64,000 nt of DNA, taken from assembly GCA_000320605.2 (NCBI GenBank), contig KB445792.1, forward strand, positions 248,001 to 312,000, read 5' to 3'. Numbering within the stretch: position 1 is the first letter of the stretch; the number at the start of each line of letters is the position of its first letter. The notes beneath the pieces were generated by a model. That model saw only the letters and a list, made by a program, of their open reading frames with translations. It made no database searches and was not told the DNA's origin. Source of the stretch: Gelatoporia subvermispora B (lineage: Eukaryota; Basidiomycota; Agaricomycetes; Polyporales; Gelatoporiaceae). Positions 19,498-31,164 of the stretch are shown piece by piece. The translations under genes and the position numbers were made by a program.

Positions 19498-22400
19498 ATG
19501 TCCGGCGAGTCTTCAAAACGCTCAGACCTCATCGATGTGTACGTGCTCATTATGTCCAGAAACTGTGTGTCTCATGTCGTTGTACCAGAACATACCAAAA
19601 CCTCCACTCCATTTTGTCCGGCCACAATGAGGCCACGACCCCTGCGCAGGTCGCGGACTTCCTCAGGCCTCGCATCCCGCAGCTCCGTAACGTCCAGGAA
19701 CCCTTCGGCAAGCCCAGCGACGCGTCGAAAAAGAAGGTCGAGTCGGGCTCGGTGGCTCTGCGCGACGGCGTCATCCTGCGCGTCGAGGACGAGGACAAGC
19801 AGTTCATCTTTGCGCTCAGCAAGAAGTTCGACATCGACGAGGTGGATGCACTTGTCCTCTTTCGGTCGTTCCTGTTCAACGAAGGCCTCCCCACCACCGC
19901 GGAGTCGGACACCGGCTCGAGCATCCTCGTTGAAGAGTTCCTAGAGCGCATCACATCATTCTACCATGCGGAACGCCTAAGCATGCTCCGCGTGCTAGAG
20001 CCTCTCTTCCGCGCGAACGAGAACCCGGATGAGCCGTTCTATGTTATCGCCACCGAGTACCTTCCCCAAATCATCCCAGACGCGACCGCATTCGCGGACA
20101 TGCTCATCTCCGAGTACGACCGCAAGACTAAGGCGCCACTCCCGGAAAGCGTGAGCACGGACCCGAAGCGGGCGTCGCAGTGGGCGAAGCAGAACGCGAA
20201 GGAGCAGCTGATAATACTGGAGGTTCTATTTTGGACGATGTTCGGCTACGCACCGTGCAGCGGGCCGCTCGTCGTGCGTATATTCGAGACCGCGTACGAC
20301 ACAGGTCTTGGGTCCATCCAGCAAAACTCGACGCTACTACTAGACGAGGAGAGCGTGCAGCTGCAACAGGACAGCGCGGCGTTGTGGATCCTGATCACGA
20401 TTGAGGTGCTGGAGCTGGAGCGCTCAGTCGAACCGGGCGGGATTCAAATAGCAGACCCAAGTTCATCGGAGAAGGACGTCTACTGGACGTCGCCAGACTC
20501 ACTCAAGCGGGTACACGAGTTAGTCCTCTCGCATGCGGACAGTCAATACGCATACATATATGTGGCATGGGCTTTCATTCTGTCGCGACTGGAGCACGTC
20601 GTTGGACAGATGAAAGAGGTCCCAGAGTCGTATGCGAAGTTCTTCGAATCATTATTCCCTCAGCAGGATCGGTCGTACTCCAAGGACAGGGAACCTATTC
20701 ACATCCTCATGGCCAGGACAGCGCTAGGCCCTGAGGCTCGGCTATTCAACTTGCTCTCAACCTTGTTGACAAGCTCACCAATTCTCGTAACAGCAATCGC
20801 TGTACGAACGGGATCATCCATCACAGACCCAAATGCTGTAGCCTACCGCTCGGTACTCAAGGGTGCGTTCTTCGCAAGGCATTGTTATTCCGGCTATTGA
20901 CGAATTCAAAGGGCTCATGATGTCTATTGTTGACCTCGTTCCTGTGGAGCTCATCCCGGACTTTGAAGGCCTTGTCGAAGTCTGGACGGCGCTCTTTGGA
21001 AGAAGCGAAAGTCGGCCAGTCGCAGGCATCTGCAGGCAATTTTGGACCTCAGATTGGTCATTAGGCATCACGCGTCGCGCCATCCTCGACGTCGGCCGTT
21101 CGCGCTTCCCCGTCCAACCACGACCGCTTATCCGGCTTCTCCGTGCCATGACCGCAGCTGGCTTCCTTGAGACCGACCCGCTGTCTGCTTCAGACTACTC
21201 GCAGGATCTTGGTGCACTCAGCGAGGACCGTGACGTCTGTGCCCAGCACGTCTTCGTCTACCTCAACAGTCTGCCGACATATACTCAGGTTGTGCATATC
21301 AGCCAATGTACGGGGTCGCATGCGCTCTACGAGAAGGCTCCTGACCGTAATGGCACGTCTGGGTTTGTGTACATCAACTCGCGGCCAATCCAGCTTCCCG
21401 GAGGTTCAACGCTGGCACCGAAGTCTGTCGGTCATTTGCTTAGCGGAGACGGCGGCGACCTCATGGTCATTTCCTGGCAACATGAGCATTCAGGGTGGAA
21501 GATGCTGCTCGAGTTATTGACCGACTACGTCAATCGCATACGACTACAGGCAGGGATCAGTGGGTCTCGCACATCGGACGCTCCCGGTCAACGCGGCAGC
21601 CATTCGCTAGTAACCCTCCGTCTAGAGGACATCAGGACGGAGATGGACCCTGCAGGAGACGAAGCTATCATCACGGACATCCTGGACCTCATTCGCAGCG
21701 TTGTGCAAGATAACCCTGTACTGGCAGAACACCTCATGAAAGCATTGGAAACAGGTGACCCCGTCGTCTCGCACACAGCGAAGGAGTCGCAGCCTCCTGA
21801 TCTCGTGCAATTGACCACCATGATCCTCGAGGAGGCGCTCGCACAACCTGCGAGACAGAGGAGAGCATCGCCCAAGACAGCAATCATCACGTCTGCGATG
21901 AGTGTCCTGGCCGCACTTTTACCCCTGCCGAAGTACTCCCCCCGCGTCTGGTTGTATATCCGCTCAACGACATCGCTTTTCGGGTCTGAGAAAGCAGTTG
22001 GCATCGTATCGTCTGTCCTGGCGGCCGAGCGCATGACGGGCCACTACACGATGACTTTGGCACTCCTGCACCTGGTCCAGCAGTTGTTCAACGAAGCATC
22101 TTCATCCGTCACTATGGTGATGCAGAACAATCCCAAGCTACAGCCGATTAAAGAGGACGTTCTATTGCGTGCGGCACGGTTCGTTCATTCAGAGATCTGG
22201 GTGGAGCATATGGGGTGGAAATACGCACAGCTGGGCGACCGCTTCGAGATTGGACGCAGGGTCTCGTCGCTTTACGCGCAGATATTAAAGCAGGCCCCTC
22301 CAACGCTCAAGGACGGCCCCTTCACGACGCTCAGCCGCATAATCGCAGACGCTCTCCTCTCCAAAGCCACTACCTCCACGGTCAATCCGTTCGTGTCCGC

Positions 22401-25400
22401 CGTGACTACTGCCGGACCCATGTTCAGCGTACTGTGGGCATCACGCAGATATGCCGATGCTCGTCGCCTTGTCTTCCTCCTGCAATGCCACCTGACGCTC
22501 ATACGGGTGCTCCTCACATATAAGCAGAAATTCACCTTCGCCGACAAGCCATGTCTTCTGGAACAATCGCTGTGCGCTACAATTGGTGGAAACCTCTCAT
22601 CCTTCGAAGGTGCTCCTGCTCGGACCGACCCTGTCGACGCCCTAGCTGCGTACGTGAAAGAACGGAGTATGGGCGATGCTGTCCGCTTTGAAGCGATGCG
22701 TGTCTTGTTCGCGCTGTGCTCCTCGCTCTCAGTCTCGCAGGATTCGCCGCTGACAATCATCGGCCACCTCTCCGACCCAGAGGCGACTGTCTCCTCGATC
22801 GTGCGCATCATCCAGCACCCGTATGATGACGTCTCACTCCGCAGCGCTGCCTGGAACTTCGTCATTCTCGCAGTGGACAAAGAGCCAGCGTTGGCCCGGC
22901 TCTTCGTCACGGGACGCTTCCGTGTGGCTGACTCGGAAATGTCGGAAAAGGGCAAGGAAAAAGCGACTGATCAACCTGACAAGACCAAGATCACCAGTGC
23001 CTTCGTGGTTGCTTGCGAGATGCTGATAGTTTGGCGTGGTTACTGGGAAGTCAACCCACCCCTCCTCGCCTCGGCGGTACGCTTCTTGGACGTGGTCTGG
23101 CAACATGGTCATGAACATAAAGCAGTGCTGGAGGATGTGTACAAGTACAATGTGTTCGAGCATCTGACTGAGATGCTCCGTGAAGAGCTTGGACCAGCTC
23201 CGGACTACAGAACGGAGGAGTTCGTAGCTGTGGACGGAGCGCTACGCTCAGACCTTCATGAACCCGTCTCAAGCTATGCATATCGAACTGCTATCAAGTC
23301 CCACGCCGCAAACATCCTCGCCACTGACATGAAGATGCAACTTGAGCTGATTAAAGGAGACCCAAAGCTGCAGAAACCCGGAAGCTACTTGGCCGTTCAG
23401 GATCTGTTCAGAGCCGAAGAAGATTTCTCGGAGTTGGTTGCTGAGGCTGCGTCGAGTGTCTATGATCCCGCACTTTATGATGAGCTGATGGCCCAAACCA
23501 ACGCAGAATTTCCTGCTTTGGCCACAGAGCAGTTGCAGGTACAAGAACCGATTGCCGAGCGCGAATATGGCGAAGATTTCGCGTTCTCCAAGACCCTCCT
23601 GCAATTGCGGCTGCAGCCGTTCGTATTACTCGGCCATGAGACAGTGATGTATGAAGCATTGAAAAGGCTGACTTCCATCAACCTGAATCTCTCCCTTGCT
23701 CATGTGCAGACAGCTTTGACAAAGTCATGGCAGTCGCTACTCATTCAGGCTGTGCCATACCTTCGGGATAGCTCAATGCGTCCAACGCTCCTGTCCATGG
23801 CGGCGTCGATCTCTGGAGATCTCTCTATGGAGAAGCGATCTGGGGATATGATGTCCGCTATTCACAGTGCCAGGTTGTCTCTGCTCCTATCTCTCTTGGA
23901 AGTCGCTTGGTTCTCGATGAATGACAAAGGAACCGAAGTGGCCAGCTTCGTCAAGCTCATGCATAACACACGACAAATCCTTCTCAATACTGCTCTACCC
24001 CCAGCAAAATCATTCCTTGGTCAATACACATCTCCTTTCCATCGACCTCTCCTACAAAACATCTATTTCTGTGCACGACAGAGCCGTAGCTTGGCGCGGC
24101 GTCATAAAACTCTCAATGCGGAACAGCGGCTTACCATTTCAGCTCTGCTCGACTCTACCCTAGTCCTTGTCATCGATGCACTACGAATGACGTTCGACTC
24201 AGCTCGTGTCAAATTGGACCTGGAGCTGGACTCTGACCTGGAACTGCTTGTTGCCGTCTTCGAGCAGTGTACCCGCCCAGACCTGAACCCCTCGCCGACC
24301 CTTTGGCTCACACGTTGCCAGGAGACCGACGTTATTCGGGCAAGTTTACAGCTGTTCAGTGGTATGGACCTGGTTGGCCTGTCCGATATTGCGCTTTTAC
24401 GAGCACGAAAGGAGCCCCTCTACGCCCCTCATATCCTCACCTTCCACATGGCACTGGCAAGCGTACCAGCTGCAGCTGAGCGGCTGGCTAGCGAGGGTAT
24501 CCTCTCCGCTTACAGCGAGAATCCCTTGAGTTCCGCCGCGAGAGCAGGTCTGGTCGATGTCGTTCTCCCAGACTTGCCGGGGGAGCGAAGCCCCGCTCAT
24601 CGCGCATACTGCGCAATGCTGGCGATTGTCACGGGGGTTATCACTTCTCTAGGACGTCACAGCCACTATTTTGAGGCGGAAGCGAGCGGACTCATCCAGT
24701 TCTACGGAGACCAAATACATCGTGCATTGTCGTGGACCATCGGGGAACCTATTAATCTACCACTGCTCGAGGAGATGGAACAGGTCGTGAACCTCTTTGC
24801 TGCGATGGCACACGACACCGTTCATGCTAGCGGGAACGAGGCAGTCAAGAGCGTACTGCAGTTCTTCACGGATGATGCGCTCATACTGCTGCAGCAGCTC
24901 AATTACGCTCTGACGCACCCGAACCACCTCGCAAGTCTCGTGGAGCCAATCACCACAGAGGAGAAGGCCGCTCTGGAAGCAGATCAGGACAAGTCATCGG
25001 TGTCTTCATCATCAGAGATCGTAGACCCGCTGAAGCGCCCATTCCTTGCTCGACTTACGCATCGACTCTTCCGACTGTCCGCTTCCATTCTCTCGACGCT
25101 GGTCACAATCAGCCGAGCAGAGAGCGTCCTCATTGGCGAACCAGAGGATTGGCCTATCGATCAGGCGCTGATTGTCCCGGTGAGTCTGCTCATTGTACAA
25201 TCTCACAACGTAAGCTCACGATACGCTGCACAGCATTCCAAAGTCGTCCTAGGAGAGCCTGCTTCCATGGGCACCTTACTCGAACTGGGCAATTGCGCAC
25301 TCGACGTTCTCAGGCGTCTAGAGGACCGCCCTGCGGCACAGGCTGTCGTCAAGAGTGCCGGTACAGAGAAGGCGTTGGACGTGCGCGACATTGTTACCAC

Positions 25401-25755
25401 GACCAAGTTGAACCTGGAGACAGTCGTCCTGTATGCAGTCACGCAGCTGGCTATGTGGCTGTCTAAGCCGGAGTTCGATACCGCCCCAAGCGACATGGAC
25501 ACGGATGATATCCTTCTTGAGAGCAATGCGGCAGAGCCTGCGAAGGAGCGGAGGGCGAGGCGGCAGTCGGGGATGACGATGGCGGAGCGATTGCGGAGAG
25601 GCATGACGGGAGAGATGGCGGCGGACCTACAGTCGCTGCTGAACAAGGCAAAGCCCATGGTGGCGAAATGCGAGGTGATCACGGGTGACAAGGACGTAGA
25701 TATACTACAGATTTTGTCGCAGTTCGTAAATGAGCGTATCTTTGTTCTGTCATAG
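19498..25755 (+). CDS. NUP192: Inner-ring nucleoporin Nup192/Nup205
   Basis: Four exons, 19498-19538, 19589-20862, 20912-25179, 25234-25755; 2034 residues. A scaffold nucleoporin of the nuclear pore inner ring, an alpha-solenoid. Recognised from FLRPRIPQLRNVQEPFG near the N-terminus, EQLIILEVLFWTMFGYAP, the LVEVWTALFGRSESRPVAG ... CRQFWTSDW block that is highly conserved in Nup192, NSLPTYTQVV, and long helical repeats to the end. Joining 20862 to 20912 (49-nt intron, donor GTGCGT, acceptor AAAG) repairs an apparent frameshift and gives SVLKGLMMSIVDLVPVELI. The last intron (25180-25233, 54 nt) is in frame and without a stop, so it is easy to miss; consensus splice sites and the odd sequence it would add argue for removal. 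The first exon is 41 nt. Confidence 0.93.
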
Positions 25756-25916
25756 TCAGATAGTGTATGTGTAGACTCTCGCACAGATTCTGTATACCTT
25801 CGCTGTTCATCGCACTCAGTTTTTAACTCGTGTTCATCGTGCTCTCTTACCCACCATAAAAATACGCACATGCAATGGTATACCACAACACGAGCCAGGC
25901 AGTCGCCATGCCAGGA
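25756..25916. other. Convergent spacer
   Basis: 161 bp between NUP192 and the methionine aminopeptidase gene, tail to tail. No coding content. Confidence 0.6.
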
Positions 25917-27322
25917 CTAGTTCGTGAGAATATCTGCTCCTGTTTCTGTGATCAAGATCATATGTTCCGCTTGTGCTGACCGAGAGCAATTCTGGAGAAC
26001 AGGACTATCAATGCTGTGGTGAGACAAGCGTAGGTGGGACACGCACCAATGTACTGGCGGTCCAACCGTCAGGCCAGATCCAGGCTTTGGGGTTTGTACC
26101 TTGAACGATTGCAGGCTGTAGGGTGGTGTCAATTTATGCTACGTAACAAGTAGTAACCACATACTTCTATCGTGAAGCAATGGCCGGGCTGCATGACACC
26201 AGGCTCTTCATTCACTTGGGAACCGATCAGTTTGGAGACATCTCATATATGTATATAAGCCTGCGTACAATGATGGAGAATCCACGGCGGACGATGGAAT
26301 ACGTCACCTATCCCATGCCCTGTAAATTGTGGAGAGACGGAGTAGTCCTTGTCACGTAAGAAGTTGTGTATTGCTCTGCCGATGTTCTTGAATGGCCGGC
26401 CAGGTCCACACTCTGCGATTGCAAGTTCGAGGGCGTCTTCTGTAACTTGTATGAGCTCACGGCCCATGTCATCCTAGTTCACAATTGAGCCCTTGGAATA
26501 GCATAATGCGTTAACACGATTTACGACGTTGCCGACGAGGAAAGTTCGAGAGGTGTCTCCGTGGAACCCGTCTTTGAAGACAGTTATGTCAATATTGATG
26601 ATGTCACCATCTTCCAAGGGCCGACTAGCGGTTCTATGTCAGCTGTATGCCTAGTTCTGAGTTTGAAAGATACTCGACTCATCAGGGATACCGTGCGTGA
26701 CGATGTTATTCACACTGGTGCAGCATGACTTCGGGAACCCCTTGTACAGCAGTGGGGACGGGTAAGCAGAATGCGAACATATCATGTCGTGAATCTTGGC
26801 ATCGATGGCCTCTGTTGTAGCGCCTGGCTGAATGGAATGTCAGCCTGTGTAAACTCAGTGAGAGTTGGGTGACACGATGTATTGATGACGAGAATGACGA
26901 CGTACCTGCGCGAGCGTCCCAGCATACTTGAGAACACTGCTGGCCAGTCGAGCGGCCGCGCGGAGACGTGATTCATTTTCGCCTCCGAGGCCTATGCGCT
27001 CATTTCCGATAAATTCTGACGGTGGCTCGTGTATAACAGCCCCCTCTTGCGCTTGAGTAGCAGGAACGTAGTCCGGTCGGCGGATCTGGGCAGGCACCGT
27101 CCGTGGTTGAATGTGCGAGACACCCCAAACGATAGGTTCTTTTGGAAGGACCACGCTGAAATCCCCCCACCTCCATACTTCTTCTACAGGGTCGCCATCT
27201 TCTTCGCGGTCGTTCTGAGCCAGTCTGTCCAGCGAATATGGCCTGGTGCGCATTGGCTGGAACCGCGTCCGACGCGCTTGCTGAGGCGCGAAGCGTCGCA
27301 AGCCACTGTCCCATCTGAACAT
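25917..27322 (-). CDS. Type I methionine aminopeptidase, probably mitochondrial
   Basis: Seven exons: 27322-26906, 26827-26679, 26624-26525, 26473-26269, 26214-26165, 26115-26047, 25991-25917; 354 residues. Removes the initiator Met from nascent proteins. All five metal ligands of type I enzymes are present: Asp in INIDITVF, Asp in FHGDTSRTF, His in GHGIGDVFH, Glu in CFTIEP and Glu in SAQAEHM. The N-terminus is Arg-rich and free of acidic residues for the first 37 residues except one Asp, ending RTRPYSLDRL, which looks like a mitochondrial presequence; there is no zinc-finger extension as in cytosolic Map1. The donor at 26678 (GTCGAG) is unusual but gives GIPDDRPLEDGD, the expected family sequence. 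Confidence 0.9.
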
Positions 27323-28225
27323 CGTTGTTTCGCGATCCACCGAACACAGCAACCAAGATAGACGATAGATCCGTTACAACGAGCAGGTGGATCTGTATAA
27401 TGGGTGCAATGAGGCGCAGAGGTATATCCGAAATTCGGGGCCTGAGTAGGGGTAGCGTGAATACGACGTCGGCACTCAAGAGACGTCCGGGCCGGTCCCG
27501 GTCCTGTCTGAACAAATGTGGCTGAGGCTCCAGCTCCTTCCGCAGCGTCTGCCAGCTCTCTCTTCCCTGGCTCGTCGTTATGTTTTGTCTTGCGCAAGTT
27601 CTCAAAAAACATATGTCATCTGCGGCTCTCGTTCCAAGGAGGTTTGGCGCTACCTGCTGAGATTTTCTGGGAGTTTCTGGCAATATTACGTTTTGATGCA
27701 AGGGACTATTTCGTCTTTCACGTCATAGCGATTCCCGATATTGCCCATGCCGCTCTAGCCGCTGAGAGACCATCAAGTGTAAGAGCATCGAATACGGGCC
27801 TACCGAGACTCCAGCTCTCTAGCCGAACGTGTCCAGCTGGTATCCCCTCGGAGAACCTTGTGGGTAGCCGGCTCTCTGGGAACTATCGAGGAGCCTTGGT
27901 GGGACTCGTTTCTATCCTGAACGATTCTTTCTATGACCGATCGAGAGCAAGTTACGCTTGGACTCATACATACTGATCAGCTCACCGTAGGTCGCCGACG
28001 CCAAGTCTCGTGGGCGCGAATGTGTTATCCTAGAGCCCGACCGAGTGATCGTGGCATGCCAGCAGAACCACGGACTGATCGGATTACACGCTACGCAAAT
28101 TCAGATTCAATCTCTGAGCGGCCTGTTGCGTAAGTGGCCCCTTGCGCGTGCTGGATATATGAGCTGGCTGCGAAACGGTACATCTCTTCGGATCCCCGCC
28201 TCTCCGCCCCGTGCCGCTACCGTCC
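27323..28225. other. Divergent spacer with an unexplained plus-strand open frame
   Basis: 903 bp between the aminopeptidase (minus) and SDR (plus) starts. The plus strand has a 152-codon open frame (27518-27976) with a stretch LPAEIFWEFLAILRFDARD that loosely resembles an F-box start, and a second open stretch (27990-28251) whose end overlaps the SDR start. No ATG-led, spliceable model joining them was found, so no gene is called. Confidence 0.35.
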
Positions 28226-29572
28226 ATGGCTGCCTCTACTTCCAGATTTGACCCTCTGACTGATATTCCCGACCTTCACGGTCGAGTTGCCATCGTCACA
28301 GGCGCAAAGTACGCAATCATTGTGATGTCATGATGTCTAACGCCGAGGAACTTGATGCAGTGCCGGGATTGGCCTCTACACCGTGTATTTCTTAGCCAAG
28401 CGTGGCGCGAAGGTGTACCTGGGCGCGCGCAGTGAGGCCAAAGCTCAAGCAGCCATCGCGCGGTTACGGGAAGAGGGACTCGGGGAGGACGAGGGTGAAC
28501 TTGTATGGTTAGATATTGACTTGAGTGATCCCCGGAAAGCGAAACAGGCCGCGCGATGGTTTATGGAACGGGAAGTGCGATTAGACATTCTTGGTGAGTC
28601 TTGAGCGCTACGAAGGCACCTCAGAAACTTATGAGTACCCATCAGTGAACAATGCTGCTAAGTCAGTACTCGACCCGGCCGTTGACCTTAGTCAGCTGAT
28701 GCACTCGACAGGACGATCGCGCCTTATGCCCGGACAGCGGACGACATTTCAGATAGCGTAGTCACAAAGTAAGTTTCAAACTAGCCTTCGGGGATGGGGT
28801 ATTTCGACGGACTAGTCCCACCTCTAGTCATATCAGCCCTTACCTGTTCACGAAGACCCTCTTACCTGTCCTGCGGCGGACAGCACTGCAGCCAGACTCG
28901 GACGTGCGGATAGTCAACGTGAGCTCTTTGACGCCAGAACCACACTCCGCACGACTAACTGAACGATTCACTCTTAGCTGACATCAGTCCTACACCGCTG
29001 GGCTAAGAAGCCACGCTATGATTCTCTCGAGGCGTTCAATCAAGACTTCGGTACTTCTGCGAATGCTGAGTTCAACCTATATGGTGCGCCCCATCCTGTG
29101 TCGAACGTTGTACATCACTAACCCGCACTAGGCTACACTAAATTAGCTAACATCCTATGGACATCGAAGCTGCAGCGGCTATTCGATATGGAAAAGTGCC
29201 CCATAATTACTGTGGCTGTTCACCCAGGGAAGGTGCTATCAGGTAACTAGATCATTCTGCCTGCACGATAGAAAGACGACTCATACTTGAGCAGAGGGTA
29301 ATGTGCGAACACTGATGAGGCTGCCAATGGGCCGAGCATGGGTCTGGGCGGCATCACAGTTCTTCCTTACTTCCGCTGAAGGCGCTTATACGAGTATCTT
29401 CGCGGCAGCATCTCCTATGGTCAAGGAGCGGCCGGAGGAATACAAAGGGAAGTACATGGTTCCTTTTGGCAGGATCGAGACGCCAAGTATTTATGCACAA
29501 AGCGACGCTCTTGCGGAGGACCTGTGGCAGACGACTGAACAAGTCATCGCGGACTTTGGATTCGACTCGTGA
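28226..29572 (+). CDS. Short-chain dehydrogenase (RDH/WWOX-like)
   Basis: Eight exons: 28226-28308, 28361-28593, 28646-28661, 28712-28768, 28828-28918, 28978-29083, 29132-29242, 29295-29572; 324 residues. Cofactor motif TGANAGIG near residues 25-32, an Asp in WLDIDLSD that lines the adenine pocket, NNAA motif (about 109-112) partly made by the 16-nt third exon, and catalytic Tyr195-x-x-x-Lys199 in YGYTKLANILW. Typical of the SDR group with retinol dehydrogenase and WWOX, using NADP(H); substrate unknown. There is no N-terminal membrane anchor. Every phase closes, including around the 16-nt exon. It is not closely similar in visible sequence to the SDR at the left edge. Confidence 0.9.
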
Positions 29573-29828
29573 TACTGTATTTCTTTTGGTCAGGCGTGTA
29601 TTGTGGACATTGCTTTCGGGTTCTACTTGCTTTCCATCTATTTATTCATGGACTATGTTTCTTCTGCGTATGGCATCTTGCATCCTATGATAACTCGTCT
29701 CGATTCGCCCTCTTTCTTCTCACTGGTTATGTGCGCTGCTCAAGAAGCGTCCTCACAGGCATTATTGTTGCAAAATGGCCCCGACATCGTGACACCCTCG
29801 TATAAAGACGTAGTTAACCGATGGTAAG

Positions 29829-29916
29829 CCTTCGATAGCTCAGTTGGAAGAGCGTGGGACTGTAATTGGATAACAAGATCATCCCAAGGTCACTGGTTCG
29901 ATCCCGGTTCGAAGGA
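29829..29916 (+). tRNA. tRNA-Tyr (GTA anticodon) with a 15-nt intron
   Basis: Acceptor stem CCTTCGA pairs with TCGAAGG, discriminator A. D arm GCTC/GAGC, anticodon stem TGGGA/TCCCA, anticodon GTA at 29862-29864, T arm ACTGG/CCGGT with TTCGATC loop. Canonical intron after position 37 is 29866-29880 (15 nt), leaving a 73-nt mature tRNA. Internal A box (TAGCTCAGTTGG) and B box (GGTTCGATCCC) are intact. It lies in the spacer after the SDR gene. Confidence 0.96.
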
Positions 29917-29926
29917 TTCTGTGGGG

Positions 29927-29940
29927 TTTTTCCTTTTTTT
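29927..29940 (+). terminator. RNA polymerase III terminator of tRNA-Tyr
   Basis: Eleven bases after the tRNA end come five T, two C, then seven T. Runs of four or more T on the non-template strand end Pol III transcription. Confidence 0.8.
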
Positions 29941-30278
29941 ATGTCAGGAATGCGCAACGATGAACTTCAAAGTGCTAACGAACATCACCTACGGCATGAT
30001 ACTCTGCAACGTCCGGCGAAGGTCATCATACCTCACCGACCCATGATGTTACCAAGGAGTTGGAAAGCGCCTTGACGAACGCTTTCTCCCTCTCAAGCTG
30101 TTGCACTCGATCCCGTTAGACGGATATTGCCACACGTGATTGGTTATGACCCGATGTTTCCAGAGGCGTACAGAAAACATGATGCCTTGACCATCATTCT
30201 CATCGTGGCTTGACCGGGTCGTATCGCATCTACTGCTCTGCACTTGTTGTCTCCATCCTGTAACGTACTACCACCACT

Positions 30279-30983
30279 ATGGCTCTCAACTGGACTATGC
30301 TGAGCCCTGCTCGCTCGCCAATCCCATTACCTCACGAGTTGACTATCCGGACCGTTGACGGAGGCGCTGAAGTTACACTCATAATCCCCGACTCACCTCC
30401 TACAGGCTCGTCGGCCGCCGGAGGCTCTGGAGGAGGGAAGAGGCTGAAGGACGTCGGCCGATTGTGGCTCACGGACCAGCGCGTGCGTCTGCTACACATC
30501 ATGCATCGTCTGGCAAGTGTTAACATGAACGGCCGCGATGACAGCTGATCTTCGTTGCCGACGCCGAGGGCGATGCTTCCAAGTCCGGCCTCGAGACGCT
30601 CTCTGTCCCCCTGGCGTCCATCCTGTCCACCAAGTTCGAGCAGCCGTACTTCGGCGCGAACTTCCTGTCCCTGGAGATTAGACCCTCGCCAGAGGGCAGG
30701 CTGACAGATGGCACGCGCGCGGAGATCCGCCTGAAGGATAAGGGAATCTTCGAATTCGTCGGTACGTTGGAAAAGACTCGGGAACGGGCAATCTACATGA
30801 GAAGACAGTCGGCTGAGGAGGACGAAGGCCTTCGTGAGTACGCTTCCTGGCAAGAACTGCTGCTAGCGCTAACGGCTACCAGCTTCGTATACTTCGCCAG
30901 CAGAGCCTGCAGGCCCTTCGTCGTATGCGGGTGGAAGTGCAGTCCCAGATGAGGCCCCGCCGGGCTACGACGCCTCTCTCTGA
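30279..30983 (+). CDS. WBP2-like GRAM-domain protein
   Basis: Three exons, 30279-30482, 30545-30833, 30883-30983; 197 residues. It starts MALNWTMLSPARSPIPLP and continues with a GRAM/PH-like fold: LWLTDQR, LIFVADAEG, VPLASILSTKFEQPYFGANF, IFEFVGTLEKTRERAIYMRR. The C-terminal tail holds one PPxY motif (PPGY, followed by DASL and the stop), the ligand for WW domains. WBP2 proteins act as adaptors for WW-domain proteins such as Yap and Nedd4/Rsp5 ligases in animals; in fungi an Rsp5-type link is plausible but inferred. The third exon frame was chosen because only that frame gives the SPAEPAGPSSYAGG linker and PPxY. Confidence 0.92.
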
Positions 30984-31164
30984 TCGAGGAGCGGTTCACG
31001 GCAGATGTGTACAGATATGTCGGATGGAAAGACGGTCTTCGTAAGGACAGTACGTACTAGTGTATTAGGATCTGGAATACGGAATGGAACGTGTACTACT
31101 GCTTTGTCTCGCAGCGCAGGTGGACTTGTACTCACAACGATGCTATAAGGCATAGTCTCTCGTA

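Noticed and set aside
20863..20878. Idea that NUP192 has a 16-nt intron or a frameshift
   Set aside because: A 49-nt intron ending at 20911 gives a better protein join and plausible splice sites.
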